Origin: Bryobacterales bacterium
GTDB lineage: Bacteria; Acidobacteriota; Terriglobia; Bryobacterales; Bryobacteraceae
DNA: 19,028 nucleotides
NCBI GenBank assembly: GCA_025462985.1
Contig: JAOAPP010000777.1
Coordinates: 1 to 19,028 of the forward strand
Direction: 5' to 3'
A model generated the notes under the pieces. That model did not search any database. It saw only the letters and a list, made by a program, of their open reading frames with translations, and was not told the origin of the DNA. How positions within the stretch are numbered: position 1 is the stretch's first letter; the number at the start of each line of letters is the position of its first letter. The translations under genes and the position numbers were made by a program. Of this stretch, positions 1-5,006 are shown piece by piece.

Positions 1-588
1 TGTGAGCAGGCCAGTCAGATCGTATCCGGGCGCGTCGAGTTCCTTGCCGCCGAATTCCACCACGGATCCGTCTGGCAGTACGGCTTCGAGACCTATCACG
101 TGGTTCGTAGTCACTCCGTAGGCCAGAGTGTGAGGCCCTCCGGCGTTTTCAGCAACATTCCCGCCGATGGTACAGGCGCGCTGGCTCGAGGGATCCGGGG
201 CGAAAAAGTAGCCAAAGGGCTGGACGGCTAGAGAAATGTCGAGGTTCACCACGCCCGGCTGGACGACCGCGCGCTCGTTTTCGATGTCGATCTCGAGAAT
301 CTGGTTCATGCGCGCAAAGGCGATCACAACGCCGCCGGCGCGCGCGATAGAGCCACCACTCAGCCCCGTGCCTGCACCGCGGCCCACGATCTTGAGGTTG
401 TACTGGCGTGCCAGCTTGACGATGGCCACCACATCCTCTGTGGTGCGAGGGAAGGCCACCAGTTCCGGAAGAGCTTTGTCGACCCCGCCATCGTATTCGT
501 ACAGCTTTAGATCAGTGGCTTGCGACAGGATGGCGTTCCTGCCAAGCTGGGACTCGAAAGCTGACAGGGTTTCAGGCGAGATCGACAT
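1..588 (-). CDS. glcD: Glycolate oxidase subunit GlcD-like FAD-linked oxidase, N-terminal part
   Basis: Reading the minus strand from the ATG at 588 gives 196 codons that run off the left window edge, so the C-terminal half is absent. The FAD-binding PCMH-type domain is clear: GRGAGTGLSGGS for the FAD pyrophosphate, then PDPSSQ, CTIGGNVAENAGGPH and YGVTTNHV, which are hallmark stretches of GlcD and related D-lactate dehydrogenases. Family members oxidise 2-hydroxy acids such as glycolate or D-lactate, usually with an Fe-S partner (GlcF) that is not visible here. The gene starts 12 bases after the TlpA-like gene on the same strand, so the two may be co-transcribed. No convincing Shine-Dalgarno precedes the ATG. 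Glycolate versus D-lactate specificity cannot be decided from this half. Confidence 0.88.
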   Translation of the reverse strand, partial: MSISPETLSAFESQLGRNAILSQATDLKLYEYDGGVDKALPELVAFPRTTEDVVAIVKLARQYNLKIVGRGAGTGLSGGSIARAGGVVIAFARMNQILEIDIENERAVVQPGVVNLDISLAVQPFGYFFAPDPSSQRACTIGGNVAENAGGPHTLAYGVTTNHVIGLEAVLPDGSVVEFGGKELDAPGYDLTGLLT

Positions 589-600
589 GCGGAGCGTGGA

Positions 601-1155
601 TCAGAGAAGGCTCTTGACGTACTGCGTCATTCCCTGGTCGGTCCAATCCTCCCCGCCGATGAACTTTCTCACGACCTTGCCATTCTTGATGATGTAAGTT
701 TCGGGATAGCGAAAGGTTCCGTACTGGGTGCTGACATCGGCATTGGGATCGCGTACGGTTTCGAACGAGACAGGAATATGTTTGAGGAAGTTACGATACT
801 TCTGATCGTTCTTGTCAACACTGACCGCGACGACAACCACGCCGGATTTGGCGAACTCTCGCTGGAACTGGTTCAGGGAAGGAATCTCCTGAACACAGGG
901 CTGACACCAACTGGCCCAGAAATTAAGAACAAGCAACTTGCCGCCGAACTCAGTTGGACTGACATGCTTTCCCCGGTCCGTGACGACCGAAAAGGGCGGC
1001 GCGCTGCCTCCTTCTTTGGCAGACCTGTCCTGCAGGGTGTAGCCGATCAGCCCCAGAAAAGCGAGGCCTAAAACAACGAGAAGCGAACGGAGTGCGTTGG
1101 TAGAGTTCACGGTAGGTACAGCAATTATCAGTATCTTACCGAAGCGCCCGGGCAT
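601..1155 (-). CDS. TlpA/ResA-like membrane-anchored thiol-disulfide oxidoreductase
   Basis: This 184-residue protein has one hydrophobic segment (about residues 24-40) followed by a thioredoxin-fold domain. The active site is WCQPC (Cys84 and Cys87) in the context NFWASWCQPCVQEIP, and the cis-proline loop is RYPETYII. The topology predicts an N-terminal anchor with the redox domain outside the cytoplasmic membrane. TlpA/ResA relatives reduce disulfides in apocytochromes or copper-site proteins, but the substrate here is unknown. Two starts are possible. The ATG at 1155 has a weak GGTGA four bases upstream and leaves only 13 bases to the divergent PTPS gene. A GTG at 1110 would shorten the N-terminus by 15 residues and leave a normal divergent promoter region. 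It lies 12 bases upstream of the GlcD-like gene. Confidence 0.88.
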   Translation of the reverse strand: MPGRFGKILIIAVPTVNSTNALRSLLVVLGLAFLGLIGYTLQDRSAKEGGSAPPFSVVTDRGKHVSPTEFGGKLLVLNFWASWCQPCVQEIPSLNQFQREFAKSGVVVVAVSVDKNDQKYRNFLKHIPVSFETVRDPNADVSTQYGTFRYPETYIIKNGKVVRKFIGGEDWTDQGMTQYVKSLL

Positions 1156-1168
1156 CTAATCACCGTAC

Positions 1169-1600
1169 ATGTTTATCACTCGAAAGGCTGAATTCTCTGC
1201 CTCTCACCTTTGCCGGATTCCAGAACTCAGCGAAGCCGAGAACAGACGGTTTTTCGGAGATGGCGCTAACCCGAACGGCCATGGCCACAACTACATTGTG
1301 GAGGTAACGGTGGAAGGCGAGCCGGATGAGGTAACCGGTATGGTGATGGATCTCAAGACGCTGAAAGACATCCTGGAAGAGGAAGTCGTCGGCCCGATGG
1401 ACCACCGGTTTCTGAATCGCGAGGTTCCACCGTTCGATCGAGTGATTCCGACTACGGAGAATGTGGCGCAGGAGATCTGGAGACGTCTGGAGCCCAGAGT
1501 GAGTTCCGCTTCGACAAAGCTGGCCAAAGTGCGGCTGTTTGAGACGGACGATCTCTATGTCGATGTTGTCCGGGGGGCAGATCCAGCGTGGTTACGCTAA
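1169..1600 (+). CDS. 6-pyruvoyl tetrahydropterin synthase/QueD family protein, copy 1, lacking the catalytic Cys
   Basis: This 143-residue protein has the T-fold PTPS/6-carboxytetrahydropterin synthase signatures. Zinc ligands are His13 (FSASH) and His38/His40 (NPNGHGHNY). The Asp78-His79 relay lies in MDHRFLN, PTTENV follows, and the pterin-anchoring Glu125 is in FETDD. Aligned by eye with mammalian PTPS (FGKCNNPNGHGH), the catalytic Cys is Gly32 here (FGDGANPNGHGH). Family enzymes act on 7,8-dihydroneopterin triphosphate to give 6-pyruvoyl- or 6-carboxy-tetrahydropterin. Without the Cys this subunit should be poorly active alone. The next gene is a paralog that keeps the Cys but lacks the Asp-His pair; the reading frames overlap by 13 bases. 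The product (BH4-type pterin or queuosine precursor) cannot be told from sequence. Confidence 0.9.
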   Translation: MFITRKAEFSASHLCRIPELSEAENRRFFGDGANPNGHGHNYIVEVTVEGEPDEVTGMVMDLKTLKDILEEEVVGPMDHRFLNREVPPFDRVIPTTENVAQEIWRRLEPRVSSASTKLAKVRLFETDDLYVDVVRGADPAWLR

Positions 1601-2067
1601 CTCGGCGGTATCGGTTTTCGGCTTCGCACCGGCTGCACTCTCCAGCTTTGAGCGCGGAGGGGAACGCAGCGCTGTATGGGAAGTGCAATTACCCGTTCGG
1701 ACATGGACACGATTACATCCTGGAAGTGACGGTGGAGGGTCCAGTCGATCCCCAGACCGGGCTGATCGTGCCGGTTGCCCGGCTCGATGAACTGGTCCAG
1801 CAGCATGTGTTGCGGCTTTTTGCTTCGCGATACATCAATGTGGATGTTCCGCATTTCGCAGAACTCGTGCCGACCACTGAAAACATGGTTCGCGTTATCG
1901 CGCGCATTTTGCTGGACAACTGGCAAGAGGCAGGCGGGAAGGATGTCCATCTCCGGCGCATTCACATTCAGGAGACGGGCAGAAATGGCTTTGAGTTTCT
2001 GATCGGCCGTCCGGCCGATCCCGAGACCGAAGGGGTCTTTGTTAATGCAGAAAGCAAAATTGTCTAA
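1588..2067 (+). CDS. 6-pyruvoyl tetrahydropterin synthase/QueD family protein, copy 2, lacking the Asp-His relay
   Basis: This 159-residue paralog of the preceding gene begins at a GTG inside the last codons of copy 1, with a G-rich ribosome site about ten bases upstream (positions 1570-1575), so the two are probably translationally coupled. Zinc ligands His14, His39 and His41 are present, as are the catalytic Cys33 in [12 protein letters not shown] and the anchoring Glu129 in IQETG. In the relay segment, MDHRFLN of copy 1 corresponds to LFASRYIN, so Asp-His is replaced by Ala79-Ser80. PTTENM follows in register, which fixes the alignment. The two copies thus carry complementary halves of the Cys/Asp/His triad. 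A C-terminal tail of about 20 residues extends beyond copy 1, and the end overlaps folE by 23 bases. Confidence 0.9.
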   Translation: MVTLTRRYRFSASHRLHSPALSAEGNAALYGKCNYPFGHGHDYILEVTVEGPVDPQTGLIVPVARLDELVQQHVLRLFASRYINVDVPHFAELVPTTENMVRVIARILLDNWQEAGGKDVHLRRIHIQETGRNGFEFLIGRPADPETEGVFVNAESKIV

Positions 2068-2725
2068 CGGATCACGGCGAAGCGAAACAAACGCGGCTTC
2101 AGAAGCCGACTCCGCCGTACTATCAGCTAAGTCTGTCCTCGAGTTTCCGCCGCCGAAAGAAGGCTCCATTGCAGGCCATATGAAAGAGGTGCTGCGGGAA
2201 CTCGGGGAAGATCCAGAGCGGGAAGGACTGATGCGCACCCCGGAGCGGTCTGAGAAGGCTTTGAAGTTCCTGACCAGCGGCTACACGGCCGACATCGATC
2301 AGATAGTGAACGGCGCGCTTTTTGATGTGCAGTACGACGAGGTTGTGATCGTCCGGGACATAGAGTTTTTCAGCATGTGCGAACATCACATGCTGCCGTT
2401 CTTTGGCAAGGTGCACGTCGCCTACCTGCCCGGCGAGAAAGTGATCGGACTAAGTAAGATTCCCCGTATCGTAGATGTGTTCGCGCGCAGGCTCCAGATT
2501 CAGGAGCGGATGACACAGCAGATCGCCGAGACGCTTCAGGACCTGCTGAAGCCCAGGGGCGTCGCCGTGATTTGTGAGGCGCGCCATTTCTGCATGATGA
2601 TGCGCGGGGTGGAAAAGCAGCACTCGGGGGCGATCACCAGTTCCATGCTTGGCGCGTTCCGGAACAACAAAGAAACCCGCAACGAACTGCTGTCCCTTAT
2701 CGGCCAGCGGGCACGCGCCATCTAG
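2045..2725 (+). CDS. folE: GTP cyclohydrolase I (type I, zinc-dependent)
   Basis: From the ATG at 2045 the protein is 226 residues, the usual length for FolE. It converts GTP to 7,8-dihydroneopterin triphosphate, the substrate of PTPS/QueD enzymes and the entry point of folate synthesis. Zinc ligands are Cys112 and His115 (CEHHMLPF) and Cys183 ([10 protein letters not shown]). [20 protein letters not shown] and MLGAFR are further family blocks. The first 40 or so residues are not conserved. I chose ATG 2045 over the in-frame TTG at 2039 because GAAGGGG lies at a suitable distance upstream. The start is inside the end of PTPS copy 2 (23-base overlap), so FolE and both PTPS proteins appear to be made together. 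Confidence 0.95.
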   Translation: MQKAKLSNGSRRSETNAASEADSAVLSAKSVLEFPPPKEGSIAGHMKEVLRELGEDPEREGLMRTPERSEKALKFLTSGYTADIDQIVNGALFDVQYDEVVIVRDIEFFSMCEHHMLPFFGKVHVAYLPGEKVIGLSKIPRIVDVFARRLQIQERMTQQIAETLQDLLKPRGVAVICEARHFCMMMRGVEKQHSGAITSSMLGAFRNNKETRNELLSLIGQRARAI

Positions 2726-2748
2726 GGATTTCCACCCAGGATGCGTGC

Positions 2749-2754
2749 TAGCAT
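2749..2754 (+). promoter_or_regulatory. Possible -10 element of a leaderless transcript
   Basis: TAGCAT matches the TAnnnT consensus and ends seven bases before the A of the ATG at 2761. A transcript would therefore begin at or next to the start codon. No good -35 hexamer is visible. The same geometry occurs at 12081-12086, where both sites follow GGATGCGT. This is suggestive only. Confidence 0.25.
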
Positions 2755-2760
2755 CGGGTC

Positions 2761-3138
2761 ATGGCCGACCAGATCCGCCTGTTTGAGGCAGGTCCAGACC
2801 CGTTTGGGCGAATGTGGAAAGCGCAGTTTCGCTGGCTACAGACCGGAATTTCCATTCGCCATGCCGACACGGTGGACGTTAAATTTACCGTCACGCCCGA
2901 AGGCGGCGACCCCGAAGAAAAGGTAATCGCACTTCCCCACGTCGCTCTTCTCTCCGTTTGCGAGTCGCATGGACATCCCCTCAGCGATCCGGTCTGCATG
3001 CGTATCGCCGCCGCCCATCTCAAATACATGATCGAAACGTCCGAAGACATGGACAAAACCCTGGTGACTTTGGGTCTGGAGGAAATCGCTGCGTACGATG
3101 AGAAGTTGCACAGTGTAACAGTTCCCCGGCGCGCTTAA
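2761..3138 (+). CDS. Hypothetical protein of 125 residues
   Basis: I do not recognise this family. The protein is soluble-looking, with no signal peptide or membrane segment. It has a basic and aromatic N-terminal part (GRMWKAQFRW), a probable beta-rich middle and a helical C-terminal half containing SVCESHGHPLSD near residues 65-77. That segment has one Cys and two His close together, a possible but unproven metal site. The gene starts 36 bases after the folE stop on the same strand, so it may be the last gene of the pterin operon or have its own promoter (TAGCAT just upstream). Codon use and intact reading through 125 codons support a real gene. Confidence 0.75.
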   Translation: MADQIRLFEAGPDPFGRMWKAQFRWLQTGISIRHADTVDVKFTVTPEGGDPEEKVIALPHVALLSVCESHGHPLSDPVCMRIAAAHLKYMIETSEDMDKTLVTLGLEEIAAYDEKLHSVTVPRRA

Positions 3139-3213
3139 TCCATCGTGCGAGCGGGTCCTGAGTAGCATTCGAAATTTGCTTCAGCTTATAGGGTGATCTT
3201 CAAAGGATAGATT

Positions 3214-3453
3214 ATGGTCAGTTGTCCCAAATGTGATGCTCCCATCGACGTTGAAGAGGAAGAATTGGACGAGGGCGACGTGCTTTCGTGCGATGAATGC
3301 GGAGCTTCCCTCAGCGTTGCCAGCGTGAATCCGGTTGAATTGAAAACGGAGGATGATGACGACGACGACGAGGATGATTTCGACTACGACGAGGACGAAG
3401 ACGAGGATGACGACGAGGACGAGGAAGAAGAGGAAGAAGAGACCTGGCACTGA
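3214..3453 (+). CDS. LysW-like zinc-ribbon protein with long polyacidic C-terminal tail
   Basis: This 79-residue protein starts at an ATG with AAAGGA seven bases upstream. Residues 1-45 resemble the amino-group carrier LysW: MVSCPKC, then LSCDECGASLSV, then NPVELK. Cys4, Cys7, Cys26 and Cys29 form a probable zinc ribbon. Known LysW proteins are about 54 residues and end in EDWGE, whose terminal Glu carries the lysine or arginine intermediate. Here residues 46-76 are 29 Asp/Glu out of 31, and the chain ends ETWH, so the attachment Glu is missing. No lysX, lysZ or other partner is nearby. It may be a diverged paralog with a binding or regulatory role. LysW homology is likely; carrier function is doubtful. 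Confidence 0.8.
   Translation: MVSCPKCDAPIDVEEEELDEGDVLSCDECGASLSVASVNPVELKTEDDDDDDEDDFDYDEDEDEDDDEDEEEEEEETWH
3349..3441 (+). repeat. GAY/GAR low-complexity tract coding for Asp/Glu
   Basis: Thirty-one consecutive codons are almost all GAT, GAC, GAA or GAG, interrupted only by one Phe and one Tyr codon. The purine-rich, imperfect triplet repetition could vary in length by slippage. It encodes the acidic tail of the LysW-like protein. Confidence 0.85.
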
Positions 3454-3479
3454 TTTTCCCAGGTTCCCCAACGCTCGTC

Positions 3480-3875
3480 ATGCCTTTCCGTCGTGCTGCC
3501 TTTCCGCTGCTGTTTGCTTCTCTGATTACGTTCGGACAGGACATCGCTCCTCCCACTATCCCCGATTCAGGGCAGAACAAGCTGCCGCCGAACACACGGG
3601 TGATAGAAGGCATGGTGGTGGACACTAAAGGCGCTCCGGTCCCAAATGCCGTTGTACTGCTGAGGGACACAAAAACTCTTCAGATTCGTTCCTATCTGGC
3701 GCGGCCTGATGGGAATTATCATTTCTTCGGATTGAGCACAGACGTCAATTACCAAGTGCGAGCCCACAACGGAGAAATGACGAGTCCCTGGAAACTCGTC
3801 AGTGTCTACAACAGCCGGCTGCATGTGAAGATCGATCTAAAATTGAAGAAAAAGATTGAGCCTGAAAAGAGCTAG
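3480..3875 (+). CDS. Secreted carboxypeptidase-regulatory-like domain protein
   Basis: This 131-residue protein begins with a typical signal peptide (basic MPFRRAA, hydrophobic LLFASLITF, cleavage probably near residue 20). Residues about 41-125 form a single beta-sandwich of the carboxypeptidase regulatory-like type: IEGMVVDTKGAPVPNAVVLL, then RPDGNYHFFGL, then YQVRAHNG. Such domains are common on exported acidobacterial proteins, often as modules of TonB-dependent receptors. Here the domain stands alone with no enzymatic part. The C-terminus is lysine-rich. The gene lies 26 bases after the LysW-like gene and 21 bases before the aldolase gene. No clear ribosome site precedes the ATG. Confidence 0.8.
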   Translation: MPFRRAAFPLLFASLITFGQDIAPPTIPDSGQNKLPPNTRVIEGMVVDTKGAPVPNAVVLLRDTKTLQIRSYLARPDGNYHFFGLSTDVNYQVRAHNGEMTSPWKLVSVYNSRLHVKIDLKLKKKIEPEKS

Positions 3876-3896
3876 AGCCGCCCCTTTCGGAAGAAT

Positions 3897-4562
3897 ATGA
3901 AGCATTCAGAAATCCTTTCGAGGATGAAAGAGATAGCGATTGTCCCGATTGTGCGGACATCGAGCGCCGCGATGGCGATTGCGGCGGTGGAAGCCGTGTA
4001 CGAGGGCGGGATTCCCTGCGTGGAGATCACCATGACGGTCGAAGGCGCGGTGAAGGCGCTCGAGGCGGTCGCCGACCGCTATGGAGACCGGATCCTCCTG
4101 GGAGCGGGAACGGTGCTCGATCCGGAGACGGCCCGCATTTGTATGTTGGCGGGCGCTCAATTTTTCGTGACGCCCAGCCTGAATACCCGGACGATCGAGG
4201 CCGCGAAACGGTATAGCAAGCCCGTTTTTCCCGGTGCATTGACGCCGACCGAGATCCTGACCGCTTGGGAAGCCGGCGCGGACGGAGTCAAAGTGTTCCC
4301 CTGCAGCGCGGTAGGTGGAGCAAAGTACATCAAGGCGGTGAAGGCGCCGTTTCCCCAGATTGAGCTCGTGCCGACCGGCGGCGTCAACCTGGACACGATT
4401 CAGGATTTTCTACAGGCCGGCTCGGCGGCGGTCGGAGTCGGTGGCGAACTAGTAGATGCCAAGTCCTGCGCCGAGAAAAATTACCAGCTGATCACGGAGC
4501 GAGCCCGCAAATTCCGGCAGGCAGTGGAGACGGCGCGGGGAACTAATAGCGCGGCACAGTAG
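3897..4562 (+). CDS. eda: KDPG / 4-hydroxy-2-oxoglutarate aldolase
   Basis: This 221-residue TIM-barrel protein is of the class I KDPG aldolase family, which cleaves 2-keto-3-deoxy-6-phosphogluconate to pyruvate and glyceraldehyde-3-phosphate (Entner-Doudoroff pathway) or the related hydroxy-oxoglutarate. Visible motifs are VEITMT with the general-base Glu43, GAGTVLD, FVTPSLN, PGALTPTEI, the Schiff-base Lys132 in GVKVFPCSAVGG, and the phosphate-binding PTGGVN. The start has GGAAG four bases before the ATG. The last 20 bases overlap the 3' end of the convergent rhodanese gene. No other Entner-Doudoroff gene is in the window. Activity on keto-deoxy-galactonate phosphate is an alternative for this family. 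Confidence 0.92.
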   Translation: MKHSEILSRMKEIAIVPIVRTSSAAMAIAAVEAVYEGGIPCVEITMTVEGAVKALEAVADRYGDRILLGAGTVLDPETARICMLAGAQFFVTPSLNTRTIEAAKRYSKPVFPGALTPTEILTAWEAGADGVKVFPCSAVGGAKYIKAVKAPFPQIELVPTGGVNLDTIQDFLQAGSAAVGVGGELVDAKSCAEKNYQLITERARKFRQAVETARGTNSAAQ

Positions 4563-4878
4563 GATCAATCTCACGGCTCCAGCGGTCGATTCCGCCGGTG
4601 ATGCTGAAGCAATTCTCGACTCCGCGCTGGCGCAACCAGACCGCTACGTTCAGGCTGCGTACTCCGTGATGACATAGAACGGCCAGCGTATTTTCGTCTG
4701 CAAGCGCCTCGATAGATTGCAGTTGAGCAGGGATACTCTGCATCGGCATCAGGCGTGAATCGTCGATTCGCGCCACTGCGACCTCTTCCGGCTCACGGAC
4801 ATCGATGACCAGGATTTTTTCGCCTTTTTCCTGGCGACTTCTCAGTTCCTGGGGGCTCAGTTCCAACGGTAATTCCAT
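4543..4878 (-). CDS. Single-domain rhodanese-like sulfurtransferase
   Basis: This 111-residue protein is one rhodanese domain. It has LSPQEL and VIDVREPEE, and the active loop CHHGVRS with Cys69 as the persulfide-carrying nucleophile, followed by a helix and the closing GGIDRW. The six-residue loop is typical of the sulfur-transfer type, not the seven-residue phosphatase type. There is no signal peptide, so it should be cytoplasmic, of the GlpE/MoeB-tail kind. A GAAGAAAG ribosome site precedes the ATG. It is transcribed toward eda and the two coding regions overlap by 20 bases at their ends. No sulfur-acceptor gene is adjacent, so its partner is unknown. Confidence 0.9.
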   Translation of the reverse strand: MELPLELSPQELRSRQEKGEKILVIDVREPEEVAVARIDDSRLMPMQSIPAQLQSIEALADENTLAVLCHHGVRSLNVAVWLRQRGVENCFSITGGIDRWSREIDPTVPRY

Positions 4879-4950
4879 AAGTGCTTTCTTCAGAATAGCT
4901 GCCGGCCGCCCACTTTCACCCTGAAGAAGGCTCGCCTGGGAGCGTCGCTT

Positions 4951-4966
4951 CTAATGAAAATATTAG
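4951..4966. repeat. Short AT-rich inverted repeat in a divergent intergenic region
   Basis: CTAAT and ATTAG flank six bases, in the 128-base gap between the divergent rhodanese and ATP-grasp-like genes. It could be an operator, and CATAAT at 4975-4980 just downstream could be a -10 element for the gene at 5007. Neither has a good -35 partner. The rest of the gap shows nothing I can name. Confidence 0.3.
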
Positions 4967-5006
4967 TCCCGTGCCATAATGGCTGCTCAAAGAAAGCGGA
5001 CCTCCC

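Noticed and set aside
1169..2067. The two PTPS copies as pseudogene products of a decaying duplication.
   Set aside because: Both frames are intact, keep all zinc ligands and other conserved residues, are translationally coupled, and have losses that are complementary, which random decay does not predict.
1597..2238. A 213-codon open frame on the minus strand across PTPS copy 2 and the start of folE.
   Set aside because: It is opposite clear PTPS and FolE motifs, and its translation has no domain-like features.
3349..3441. Repeated short units that could suggest a CRISPR array or tandem repeat element.
   Set aside because: The units are three-base Asp/Glu codons inside an open frame; there are no spacers and no fixed-length repeats.
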